Source of the DNA: JAKAXS01 sp041940525
GTDB taxonomy: Bacteria > Pseudomonadota > Alphaproteobacteria > Rhizobiales > Hyphomicrobiaceae
Reading direction: 5' to 3'
Length of the DNA stretch: 64,000 nucleotides
NCBI GenBank assembly: GCA_041940525.1
Contig: JBGTSB010000004.1
Coordinates: 1-64,000, forward strand
Positions 54,150 to 62,749 of the stretch are shown here, piece by piece. The notes under the pieces were generated by a model. It saw only the letters and a list, made by a program, of their open reading frames with translations, was not told where the DNA came from and did no database searches. The translations under genes and the position numbers were made by a program. Every line of letters begins with the position of its first letter. The first letter of the stretch is position 1.

Positions 54150-54980
54150 ATGACCACGATCAAGACGCCGGACGGCGTCACGATTTACTATAAGGACTGG
54201 GGCCCTAAAGATGCCCAACCCATCGTCTTCCACCATGGCTGGCCCCTGTCAGCTGATGACTGGGATACTCAAATGATGTTCTTTCTCGAGCAGGGTTATC
54301 GTGTCATCGCTCACGATCGGCGGGGACACGGACGGTCGACCCAGACGTGGACGGGCAATGAGATGGACACGTACGCTGCCGATGTCATTGCTCTAACAGA
54401 CGCGCTTGATCTTAAGGATGCCATCCATGTCGGTCATTCCACGGGAGGGGGTGAAGTTGCCCGCTATGTCGCCAGGTCAAAGCCAGGCCGCGTCGCGAAA
54501 GCTGTGCTGATTGGTGCCGTTCCGCCCGTCATGGTCAAATCCGAGAGTAACTCTGGCGGCTTACCAATTGAAGTGTTCGATGAGTTCCGGGCTGCCCTTG
54601 TGGCCAATCGCGCTCAGTTTTTTCTAGATGTGCCCACCGGGCCGTTCTATGGCTTCAATCGTGCCGGGAGTAAGGCTAGCCAAGGCGTGATTTACAATTG
54701 GTGGCGGCAAGGCATGATGGGTGGCGCGAAAGCGCATTACGATTGTATCAAAGCGTTTTCTGAAACCGACTTCACCGAAGATCTCAGAACGATCCAAGTC
54801 CCAACACTAGTGATGCATGGAGACGACGATCAGGTAGTACCCTACGAAGATTCAGCTCCGCTCTCGGTCAAGTTATTGAAGAACGGATCGCTAAAGACAT
54901 ACGCCGGATTGCCTCACGGCATGTGCACGACACATCCCGAGATCATCAACCCGGACCTTCTAGAATTTTTCAAGAGCTGA
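54150..54980 (+). CDS. Alpha/beta hydrolase of the non-heme (cofactor-free) haloperoxidase group
   Basis: A 276-residue hydrolase. It begins 'MTTIKTPDGVTIYYKDWGPK', typical of this group. The oxyanion loop is 'IVFHHGWPLSADDWDTQM', the nucleophile is in 'IHVGHSTGGGEVARYVAR', the catalytic Asp is near 'LVMHGDDDQVVPYEDS', and the His is in 'YAGLPHGMCTTH'. The ATG at 54150 has AGGAG seven bases upstream; an earlier in-frame start lacks this. Members are esterases or perhydrolases. The substrate is unknown. Confidence 0.92.
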   Translation: MTTIKTPDGVTIYYKDWGPKDAQPIVFHHGWPLSADDWDTQMMFFLEQGYRVIAHDRRGHGRSTQTWTGNEMDTYAADVIALTDALDLKDAIHVGHSTGGGEVARYVARSKPGRVAKAVLIGAVPPVMVKSESNSGGLPIEVFDEFRAALVANRAQFFLDVPTGPFYGFNRAGSKASQGVIYNWWRQGMMGGAKAHYDCIKAFSETDFTEDLRTIQVPTLVMHGDDDQVVPYEDSAPLSVKLLKNGSLKTYAGLPHGMCTTHPEIINPDLLEFFKS

Positions 54981-55196
54981 GTTCAAGCTAGCTTCGCGAA
55001 ATCGCAAGGCCCGGCCGGGAGGACCGGGCCGCAAGTGTTCAGCGGTACGATGTAGCGTTCCATCGGCGTTCGACCATAGTATTTCAAGCCACCGCATTGC
55101 CATGCGCAGGTTGAGCTAGGAACGGCCTTTCCGCTTCGGGGACAGGCAGTTCGACACGAGACATCTGAGCCGGACACAGTCGGCGACGCTCCACCT

Positions 55197-55541
55197 GTCG
55201 CCGATAGCACGAAGGCGGTGCTGATATATCGCCGAACCGGCAATCTGCGCGCAGTGCAGCTTCTGCTGGGCCATTCGAAAATCGAAAGTACGGTTCGATA
55301 TCTCGGCATCGAAGTCGACGATGCGATCGAGATCGCAGAGAAAATCGAAATACGATCCTATAACGCGATACCCCTGAAAGCAGACACGGTCGGCGGCGCT
55401 TACTACGTCGCCGACTTCTGTGGTGCCAATGACCGCTTCTGGGATTTTCCTGCTAGGCGCGATGCAAAGGGCTGTCTGCACGAGGCGTTTGAACCTCCCT
55501 CCGCTGAGTCCGCTATTCACTCAGAAGCCGACGTCTCCTGA
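55197..55541 (+). pseudogene. Tyrosine recombinase (phage-type integrase) C-terminal remnant
   Basis: The frame encodes 'AVLIYRRTGNLRAVQLLLGH' then 'SKIESTVRYLGIEVDDA', the C-terminal catalytic box of a tyrosine recombinase with the H-x-x-tyrosine end. The upstream catalytic domain is absent, and the reading continues past the normal C-terminus into unrelated sequence, so it is a decayed fragment. The preceding 54981-55196 shows no gene, only a GC-rich hairpin near 55008-55030. Confidence 0.75.
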
Positions 55542-55569
55542 TCGGCCGCCTCGGGCCAAGAGCGGAAGG

Positions 55570-57129
55570 TCAAGCACCAATCGCGTGCCGTGACCCTCGT
55601 TTGACCGACAACGTCCGCGCCCTTGCGTGCTTCCTGGGGACGTGGTCTTTCGGCTTCGCCCCTTTTTTTTCCGCATCAATCAACCGACGAAGCCGCCGAA
55701 CCGCACGGGTGATGTTTTCTTTGCTGACGGATGAGTAACCCAGCAATATCACGTTGTCCTGAGATCGCTCTGTTAGATCGATCGCGGCCCCACTTCTTAA
55801 CGAGTAGATTCCAATGCTGCTCTCCCGCGCCACGATCTGAATCCGGCTGGCTGGGGGAAAGTCCTTCGGCAGTATCCAGACGAAATGTAGCCCGGCTTCG
55901 TGGCCGCAGATCGTCGTTTCAGGAAAATGGTGCTGGAGGCATTGGACCAAGTGGTCACGACGCTCCTTGTAGATCTTTCGAACGCGGCGAAGGTGGCGGT
56001 CGAACGCACCACTTCTCAAGAATTCCGCCAGCACGACTTGTTCCAGCCAGGGTTGCCCATTGTTCATGAAGGCCTTTGTCTGACGCGTCGCATTGCAATA
56101 CGTGTTTGGAACAACGGTGTATCCGAGGCGAAGCCCCGCGCCGAGCGATTTTGAGAAGGTCCCAAGGTAAAAAACGCGGCTGCTATCTAGTCCAGCGAGG
56201 GCCGTGAGCGGCGGGCCGTCGTAGCGGAAGTCGCTATCATAGTCGTCCTCAATGATAAGGCTGTCGCTCGCCTCCGCCCACTTCAGTAGTTGGATACGGC
56301 GCTCCAGCGCCAACGTCACGCCGGTGGGAAATTGGTGCGAAGGTGTAACAAACACGAGACTCGACTTGGTACGGGGGAGCTCGTCGACATTGAGGCCGGA
56401 GGCGTCGACCGGAATGGGGACTACATTGACCCCAAGACTTTGGAAGAGCAGCGCGGCACCCTGATAACAAGGGTTCTCGACAAAAATCGTGTCGTAGCTC
56501 CCCTGCAGAAGTCGATGAATGAGATTTAGGCCGTCTTGCGAACCGCTTGTGACGACAATCTGTTCAGCATCGACGGCCATGCCCCTGGACCGAGCGAGGT
56601 GGTCGGCAATCGCCTGGCGCAAATCCACGAGCCCTACCGGATCGCTGTAGTCCGCAATTTGAATGTCCTGCGAGCTTAGAGTTTGCGTGAGCAATTTGCG
56701 CCACGTGCGCACGGGAAAGGACTCTGCCGCCGAGCGGCCAACCCAGAAATCAATATCTGGTCGGCCAGAGGACCCAGTTCCTCCCGGCGAACCGGCAAAG
56801 CACAGGACCGGGTCGGACTGGCCTTCTTCGGTCGCCTGAGGCAACCTGGGTGGCCATCCTGAGACCCGCAACAAATCATCCGGCAGAGAAGAGCTGACGA
56901 ACGTTCCTGCCGTACCACGAGATTCGATATAGCCTTCGGCGGTCAGTCGCTCATAGCCAAGAAGAATGGTATTGCGCGATATGCAGAGGCTGCCGGCCAG
57001 CTCGCGGCTCGACGGTAGCGGCTGGCCAGGGCGCAATCTGCCGTTCAGGATTAGCTTTCGCACCTGTTCGAAAACTTGCGCGTGCAGGGGTTCATGACCA
57101 TTGGCATCAAGAGCTAACGTCAATTCCAT
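55570..57129 (-). CDS. MocR/PdxR-type regulator (GntR HTH fused to an aminotransferase domain)
   Basis: A PLP-binding regulator of 519 residues. The N-terminal GntR winged helix is 'LHAQVFEQVRKLILNGRLRP' and 'LCISRNTILLGYERLTAEGY'. It is followed by a fold-type I aminotransferase domain with 'IIEDDYDSDFRYDGPPLTA' and the PLP lysine in 'YLGTFSKSLGAGLRLGYTVV'. The ATG at 57127-57129 has AAGGAG; the in-frame start 14 codons earlier is less likely. It is divergent from the molybdoenzyme operon by about 200 bp and probably regulates it. Known members control PLP, taurine or GABA genes. Confidence 0.93.
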   Translation of the reverse strand: MELTLALDANGHEPLHAQVFEQVRKLILNGRLRPGQPLPSSRELAGSLCISRNTILLGYERLTAEGYIESRGTAGTFVSSSLPDDLLRVSGWPPRLPQATEEGQSDPVLCFAGSPGGTGSSGRPDIDFWVGRSAAESFPVRTWRKLLTQTLSSQDIQIADYSDPVGLVDLRQAIADHLARSRGMAVDAEQIVVTSGSQDGLNLIHRLLQGSYDTIFVENPCYQGAALLFQSLGVNVVPIPVDASGLNVDELPRTKSSLVFVTPSHQFPTGVTLALERRIQLLKWAEASDSLIIEDDYDSDFRYDGPPLTALAGLDSSRVFYLGTFSKSLGAGLRLGYTVVPNTYCNATRQTKAFMNNGQPWLEQVVLAEFLRSGAFDRHLRRVRKIYKERRDHLVQCLQHHFPETTICGHEAGLHFVWILPKDFPPASRIQIVARESSIGIYSLRSGAAIDLTERSQDNVILLGYSSVSKENITRAVRRLRRLIDAEKKGAKPKDHVPRKHARARTLSVKRGSRHAIGA

Positions 57130-57335
57130 GAGCACTCCTTGCCAGTAGTACGACGCGCTTGCTGTAAGCACGTAATTGGAGCTTGCCGGAGCCCCTGAAA
57201 CACTCGGTTGGCTCCCCCCAATTTTCTCGAATTGGACCTTTCAACACCGTCATTTTACGAACAAATTGCAACCAGTGCAACGCTGGCGAACCCGCATGAG
57301 ACTGGCGAAGCTTATGAGATCACTGGAGGATGTCT

Positions 57336-59462
57336 ATGAACACGCACCCCCAACGCACTGAGTTCTTCGGAGGTTGTCCGCACGACTGTCCCGATACCTG
57401 CTCCATGATTTTCGAGATTGAGAATGGTCTCGTTAAGAGTGTTCGCGGAAATCCCGACCATCCGATGACCCGCGGTGGACTGTGCGTGAAGCTCAAGGAT
57501 TACGAAAAGCGCCACTATCACCCCGACCGCGTGCTCTATCCGCTACGTCGCACCGGTCCGAAAGGGACCAAGCAATTTGAGCGCATCACCTGGGACGAAG
57601 CGCTGGATGAAATCGTTGATCGTTGGCAATCCATCATTGCCGAGCACGGGCCCGAGGCCATCATTCCCTACAGCTACCTTGGGAACCAGGGCTTGGTGCA
57701 TGGGCTCAACGGAGGCGATGCGTTCTTCAATCGCCTCGGCGCCACAGTGTGCGAACGCACGTTCTGCGGCGAGGGCTCGTGCACGGCCTGGCTGCTTACG
57801 CTCGGACCAACCGCCGGTCTCGATCCCGAGAGCTACATTCACTCCAAGTATATCGTGATCTGGGCTTGTAACAGCGTAAGCACCAACCTGCACCACTGGG
57901 CAATCGTCAGGGAGGCCCAAAGCAAGGGCGCCAAGGTTGTCGTGATCGACGCTTACAAATCGCGCACCGCGAAGGCCGCCGACTGGCACATCTGCCCCAA
58001 ACCCGGCACCGATGGAGCCCTCGCCATGGCCCTCATCAATTCCATTATCGATCAGGGGCTGGTCGATATGGACTACGTCGAGAAATATACCGAAGGGTTC
58101 GATGCACTGAAGGAGCGCGCGAGCACCAGGACTCCGGAATGGGCCGCAGAGATCACAGGTGTCCCTGCCGACGACATCCGCAAGCTCGCGCGTGAGCTTG
58201 CAACTCAGCAGCCAGCAGCGATCCGCATGGGCGTCGCCTTGGAACGCCACCACGGTGGTGGCCAGACGATCCGCGCCGTCACAAGCATCCCGGCGCTGAC
58301 CGGCGCTTGGCGTCATGTCGGCGGTGGGATCACTCAGTTCCCGGTTTGGGAGCATCCTTACAAGTTCGACGTCATTTGCCGCCCGGATCTCATTCCTGAA
58401 GGCACGCAGGTCGTCAATAACCTGCAGATCGGGCGCGCTCTATTGGGACAGATGGAGCTCAAGGTACCGATCCGGTCGATGATGTGCTGGAATTCGAATC
58501 CCGTGACGCAGGCGCCGGAGACCGACAAAATCGTCGAGGGCCTAAAGCGTGAGGACCTGTTCCTCGTCTCGGCAGAGCACTTCATTTCCGATACCGCCTC
58601 TTATGCCGATATCGTTCTGCCAGCGACGATGGGGGCCGAGCATGAAGACATGATCCTGTCCTGGGGCCACCTCTATCTGACGTATAATGCTAAATCGGCT
58701 AACTCGCCAGGCGAGGCTATCCCTAATAACGAGATCTTCCGCCGCCTAGCTATGCGTCTCGGCTTTGAGGAAGAAAACTTTAAGTGGTCGGACTCGGAAT
58801 GTCTTGAGCATTACGTCGATTGGGATGCGCCGGCCTGCGAGGGTATCGACCTGGAGTATCTGCGCAAGCACGGCTTTGCACGCCTCAAGGTCGGCACCCC
58901 AGATGACCGCGTGCCGCACAAGGAAGGGAACTTCCCTACCGAAACGGGCAAATGCATGCTGGCTGTCCCAGGCGCGAAGAACTTCGTCGCTGGTCCGTTT
59001 CGCCAGATGTACGAAGGGTTCCAGCCAGGCGAGGATCTCGATCCTCTCCCCGACTACACGCCGCCGCGGGAATCGCCGGCGAGCAACCCAATACTGGCGG
59101 AAAAATTCCCGCTCAATATCGTGTCACCGAAGAGCCATGGCTTCCTAAACTCTTGCTACGCCAACATGGAGCAAAAGATCAAAGGCCAGGGCGAACAGTT
59201 CGTGCTGATCAACATCGCCGACGCCGAAAGACGCGGCATCGTGGATGGCGACCGGGTACAGGTGACGAACGAGCGGGGTGCGTTCAAAGCGGTTGCCCGC
59301 ATCACGGACGACGTGAATCAGGGCATTGTCGTTGCCTCACTCGGGTATTGGCGGCAGCTGAACGACGGCACCGTTAACTCGATTAGCTCTGCCGAGTTCA
59401 CCGACATGGGCCACGCACCGTCGTTTTCCGACAACCTCGTCGAGGTGATGCGTTGCAACTGA
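57336..59462 (+). CDS. Molybdopterin-dependent oxidoreductase with N-terminal 4Fe-4S site
   Basis: A molybdenum/tungsten-bis-MGD enzyme of the DMSO-reductase superfamily, 708 residues. The N-terminal [4Fe-4S] cysteines are C14, C18, C22 and C50 ('GGCPHDCPDTCSM' and 'RGGLC'). The molybdopterin domains contain 'ITWDEALDEIVDRWQSI', 'VIWACNSVSTNLHHW' and 'ADIVLPATMGAEHEDM', and a C-terminal dinucleotide-binding domain has 'AERRGIVDGDRVQVTNERGA'. No Tat signal is present, so it is cytosolic. The ATG at 57336 has GGAGG six bases upstream; ATG at 57330 is too close to it. The substrate cannot be named; formate-like chemistry is one option. A ferredoxin and ferredoxin reductase follow, so electrons probably pass between substrate and NADP(H). 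Confidence 0.9.
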   Translation: MNTHPQRTEFFGGCPHDCPDTCSMIFEIENGLVKSVRGNPDHPMTRGGLCVKLKDYEKRHYHPDRVLYPLRRTGPKGTKQFERITWDEALDEIVDRWQSIIAEHGPEAIIPYSYLGNQGLVHGLNGGDAFFNRLGATVCERTFCGEGSCTAWLLTLGPTAGLDPESYIHSKYIVIWACNSVSTNLHHWAIVREAQSKGAKVVVIDAYKSRTAKAADWHICPKPGTDGALAMALINSIIDQGLVDMDYVEKYTEGFDALKERASTRTPEWAAEITGVPADDIRKLARELATQQPAAIRMGVALERHHGGGQTIRAVTSIPALTGAWRHVGGGITQFPVWEHPYKFDVICRPDLIPEGTQVVNNLQIGRALLGQMELKVPIRSMMCWNSNPVTQAPETDKIVEGLKREDLFLVSAEHFISDTASYADIVLPATMGAEHEDMILSWGHLYLTYNAKSANSPGEAIPNNEIFRRLAMRLGFEEENFKWSDSECLEHYVDWDAPACEGIDLEYLRKHGFARLKVGTPDDRVPHKEGNFPTETGKCMLAVPGAKNFVAGPFRQMYEGFQPGEDLDPLPDYTPPRESPASNPILAEKFPLNIVSPKSHGFLNSCYANMEQKIKGQGEQFVLINIADAERRGIVDGDRVQVTNERGAFKAVARITDDVNQGIVVASLGYWRQLNDGTVNSISSAEFTDMGHAPSFSDNLVEVMRCN

Positions 59463-59605
59463 TCGCTTTCGTATGAGCGATTAATATGGTTTGGGGCGCC
59501 CTACAGGGGGTAGAACTTTCACTTTTGGGCGCCCCATCACAAACGGTTACCTGCGCGGCCGGAATCCTGCAGGGCGCTGGGCAAGTGAGCTACGGGAGTG
59601 TGCAA

Positions 59606-59911
59606 GTGCCCCATATAGTTACCGACAACTGTGAAGGCTGCCGTTTCACTGATTGCATCGAGCAATGTCCGGTCGAATGCTTTCACGCGGATGCCGAGCG
59701 GCTCTATATTGATCCCGACGTCTGCGTCGATTGCGGCGCCTGCATTCCGGCCTGTCCGGTCAACGCGATCTACGACGTGATCGACATGCCGGCCGACAAA
59801 GAGGCGTGGATCGTGACGAACGCGGAGCGCTCAAAATTGCTGCCCGTCGTCACGGCCAGGCAGCCCCCACTAGGAACGGCCAAGTCCCGCCGCGCTCAAC
59901 TGGGATTCTAG
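59606..59911 (+). CDS. Seven-iron (3Fe-4S/4Fe-4S) ferredoxin, FdxA type
   Basis: An electron carrier of 101 residues. It begins 'VPHIVTDNCEGCRFTDCIEQ' with the C-x-x-C-x4-C-x-x-x-C pattern, then 'DPDVCVDCGACIPACPVNAI' for the second cluster, and a C-terminal extension. The first group, with CxxC-x4-C-x3-CP, is the usual 7Fe arrangement. The start is GTG at 59606 after GGGAG; the open frame runs 40 codons upstream without family similarity. It links the molybdoenzyme to the reductase downstream. Confidence 0.9.
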   Translation: MPHIVTDNCEGCRFTDCIEQCPVECFHADAERLYIDPDVCVDCGACIPACPVNAIYDVIDMPADKEAWIVTNAERSKLLPVVTARQPPLGTAKSRRAQLGF

Positions 59912-59930
59912 GCTCGGCAATGATTACGAA

Positions 59931-61364
59931 ATGACCCACGCAGACGGTCCTCAAGACGTGCTTCACATCGCGATTGTTGGTAGCGGCCCCAGCGGCTTTT
60001 ACGCCGCCGAAGCGCTTTTACGGTCCGGGCAAAACGTTCGGGTGGATATGATTGAGCGGCTGCCCACGCCTTTCGGGCTCGTGCGTAGCGGCGTGGCACC
60101 AGATCATCCGAAGCTCAAGCAATCGACTCTCGTCTTCGACCGAATTTCGCGCCAAGTAGGGTTCAATTTTATAGGTAACGTTATGGTCGGCCGCGACTGT
60201 TCCCTGGCCGAGCTTCAATCGACGCACCACGCAGTGATCCTCGCCTGCGGCGCACACAGCGACCGCCGCATGGGTATCCCGGGTGAAGACCTCTACGGCA
60301 GTCATACCGCAACGGAGTTCGTAGGCTGGTACAATGGTCATCCGGACTTTCGCGACAGGGTTTTTGATTTCAGTCAAGAGGTCGCCGTCATTATCGGGCA
60401 CGGCAATGTCGCGGCCGACGTGTGCCGGATATTGGCAAAGCCGGTTGACGAGTTGCAATCAACTGACATTTCCGATCACGCTCTTCAGGCTCTCTCCGAA
60501 AGCCAGATAAAGGAGATTTATTTGGTCGGCCGCCGCGGACCTGCGCAGGCGAAGTTCACGCCAAAGGAACTGCGCGAGCTAGGTGAAATAAAGGGCTCTG
60601 TCGCGAGGCTCGATGCGCAGGAATGCCATATCGGCGCGCAATGCCAGGTCGAGTTAGCGAGCCCGGCCAACACCTTCGCGGCGAAGAACGTGGAGCTTTT
60701 TCGCAGCTATGCTTTGAGTGAGTCCTCAGGGGCATCGCGGACGATCAAGTTCAGGTTCTGTCTCAGCCCGGCGGCGGTTCACGGCGACACGCAAGTGGAG
60801 GCCATAACACTTGAGCGCAATGCCCTTGACGGACCCGCATTCGCGCAGGTGGCCCGGCCAACCGGCGCGTGCGAGGAGCTATCCTGCGGTCTCGTTTTCT
60901 GCAGCATCGGCTACCGCAGCGAGGCGATCAAAGGCGCACCATTCGAGCCACACCGCGGCGTCGTTCCCAACGACCATGGCCGCGTTCGTAATGGCGACCA
61001 GCACGTCCCCGGCCTGTACGTCACCGGCTGGCAGAAGCGCGGCCCAAGCGGGATCATTGGTACCAATCGAGCCGACAGCATCGAGACGGTCGAGGCGCTC
61101 TTGTCGGATTTTGCTTCGTCCTCCGGCCCGCCGAGATCGGGAGCTGAAGCGTTGAATGACCTGTTGGAAAGGCGCGGCGTTCGAATCGTTAATATCGAGG
61201 ATTGGCAAAAGATAGATGCGGCTGAGACCGAGCGCGGCAGAGCGAAGGGAAAACCGCGCGAGAAGTTCACACGGATCAATGAAATGCTCTCCGTGCTCGA
61301 GTCCCAGGAGCCGAGGACGATTGACGATATTGCGGCCGGGCAAGGACAGGTGTCGCGGCCTTGA
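59931..61364 (+). CDS. Ferredoxin-NADP+ reductase of the FprA/adrenodoxin reductase type
   Basis: A flavoprotein of 477 residues that moves electrons between ferredoxin and NADP(H). The FAD motif is 'IAIVGSGPSGFYAAEALLRS' and 'TPFGLVRSGVAPDHPKLK' is a family signature. The NADP motif is 'VAVIIGHGNVAADVCRILAK', and the C-terminal FAD contact is 'GLYVTGWQKRGPSGIIGTN'. It follows the ferredoxin gene by 19 bp. Its stop overlaps the start of the mobB remnant (TTGA). Confidence 0.94.
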   Translation: MTHADGPQDVLHIAIVGSGPSGFYAAEALLRSGQNVRVDMIERLPTPFGLVRSGVAPDHPKLKQSTLVFDRISRQVGFNFIGNVMVGRDCSLAELQSTHHAVILACGAHSDRRMGIPGEDLYGSHTATEFVGWYNGHPDFRDRVFDFSQEVAVIIGHGNVAADVCRILAKPVDELQSTDISDHALQALSESQIKEIYLVGRRGPAQAKFTPKELRELGEIKGSVARLDAQECHIGAQCQVELASPANTFAAKNVELFRSYALSESSGASRTIKFRFCLSPAAVHGDTQVEAITLERNALDGPAFAQVARPTGACEELSCGLVFCSIGYRSEAIKGAPFEPHRGVVPNDHGRVRNGDQHVPGLYVTGWQKRGPSGIIGTNRADSIETVEALLSDFASSSGPPRSGAEALNDLLERRGVRIVNIEDWQKIDAAETERGRAKGKPREKFTRINEMLSVLESQEPRTIDDIAAGQGQVSRP

Positions 61365-61843
61365 AGGTTCTCGGCATCATTGGCAAGAGCGGCTTTGACA
61401 AGACGGCGCTCATCGCCCGTCTGATTGGCGAGCTATCGGAGCGGCACTTCTCGGTCTAGACGCTCAAATACGCAAAGGACGGTGTCGATCTCGACGAACC
61501 CGGCAAGGACAGCTACGAGCATTACGCCTAGCCGGTGGGCGCTTCTTTATAACGCCGCGGCTCGGTGGCGTTCCCTCCCGTCGCAGATTTGATCGCCGCA
61601 ATGTCTTCGGTTGTCGTCCTCTTGATCGAGAGGCTCCAGGAGACCGAATTCGATTGCATCGAGATCCAACGCGAGGGGAGGCAAGGCTTAGAGCACGACC
61701 ACCCACGCAGGATTGCGATCGTGCCCGACAAGCGAGACGCCATGTCCACGGTGCCAAACCTCGACATAAACGCGCCCAGGGAGATTTGTGAGTTCCTGCT
61801 TCGTCACTGGAATATGGGCGAAACCACCTACCCTCGCGTTTGA
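61361..61843 (+). pseudogene. mobB: mobB pseudogene (molybdopterin-guanine dinucleotide biosynthesis adaptor), three in-frame stops
   Basis: One continuous frame reads as MobB: 'KVLGIIGKSGFDKTALIARL' (degenerate Walker A), then TAG at 61457. 'TLKYAKDGVDLDEPGKDSYE' follows, then a second TAG and a TAA before 'RRGSVAFPPVADLIAAMSS' and 'VVVLLIERLQETEFDCIE'. The three stops in the right frame, and the S-G-F-D in place of S-G-S-G-K, show inactivation. It is placed as the last gene of the molybdoenzyme operon, where MobB would aid cofactor supply. Confidence 0.85.
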
Positions 61844-62211
61844 TATCCCGCACAGCGCAAATGCATGGTATCAGGCACTTCTGCGCGTGTCGGGAGCTGA
61901 CGATACAGCGGGCCCGCCGGCATCCCGACTATCAAGTGCTAAGGCTGGCCACATGCCGCGTGACGGTTGACGACGGCCTTAGCCAGAAGATCGCTACGCT
62001 CGCCGGCGTCGGGATCTCCATGAACTCAATCTGGAGCGTGCACCGGGAGAATGCCGATGGAGAGCTTGTTCGCGTGCTTCCCGATTACGAGATCAACGAT
62101 CGCGCCGCTCTCTGGCTAGTGTACCCCAAGTCTAAACTGCTAACCGCAAAGGTCAGGGCGTTCATCGACTTTCTGATCGACAGAGTAGGCAGATCACCAG
62201 CGTGGCAATAG
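61844..62211 (+). pseudogene. LysR-family regulator C-terminal fragment
   Basis: The frame carries 'CRVTVDDGLSQKIATLAGVG', 'ISMNSIWSVHRENADGELVR' and 'PKSKLLTAKVRAFIDFLIDR', the end of a LysR effector domain. The DNA-binding half is missing, so this is a remnant fused after the mobB pseudogene. The first 35 residues are poorly conserved. Confidence 0.75.
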
Positions 62212-62425
62212 GTGACGGGTCTGCCGCGCATCAAAAGGCGAAGCGAATGTTATCGATACTAATGTCGGCTTCGGGTCAACAGTGCCCACGAGGTGACCCG
62301 CGACTTTGGCCGTTCCAACGCTAAGAGCGGACCTAATCAGCAGTAGCAACCACCATCTCGATAGCAGGGCACCCGATGTCCGTTTGTGGGATTTTGCGGA
62401 CCTGCCGATTCTTCTCCGAACCACA

Positions 62426-62746
62426 TCAGCAACGAATCCCAAAAGCCTTTGCAAACTTTGCATGTAATGCGCCACCTTTGTTGTTAGCCAGAGAGTGACC
62501 TTCTCGCCAAGCCTGCGAAACCGTGCAAAAACTTGTCAAAAATCGTTTAAAGGTATTGCGCGAAACTCCAAGTATTATCGCTGCCTGCGCTTCCGTTAGT
62601 CGACACTTTCCCAAATTATATACTACAGCTACTGTGGTTCTATCTGGACATAAACTTGGAGGACGACCAGCACTTACTTCGCTGTTGGGTGATGTATTTT
62701 CGGCTGAGATCCGGGATCTCCCGATTTTCCTGGTTTGGTTTGCCAC
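62426..62746 (-). CDS. Small HTH protein downstream of the replication initiator
   Basis: A 106-residue protein with a possible helix-turn-helix in 'RLTEAQAAIILGVSRNTFKR' and a basic tail. The start is GTG at 62744-62746 with GGAG eight bases upstream, 3 bp after the initiator's stop, so it is co-transcribed. It may control copy number or replication, but this is inference. The neighbouring 62212-62425 shows no convincing gene. Confidence 0.65.
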   Translation of the reverse strand: MANQTRKIGRSRISAENTSPNSEVSAGRPPSLCPDRTTVAVVYNLGKCRLTEAQAAIILGVSRNTFKRFLTSFCTVSQAWREGHSLANNKGGALHAKFAKAFGIRC

Positions 62747-62749
62747 TGT

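Noticed and set aside
55116..55520. 134-codon minus-strand ORF
   Set aside because: Antisense to the integrase remnant; the plus-strand frame has the recognisable recombinase box.
57543..58355. 270-codon minus-strand ORF
   Set aside because: Antisense to the molybdoenzyme; no signal for a separate gene.
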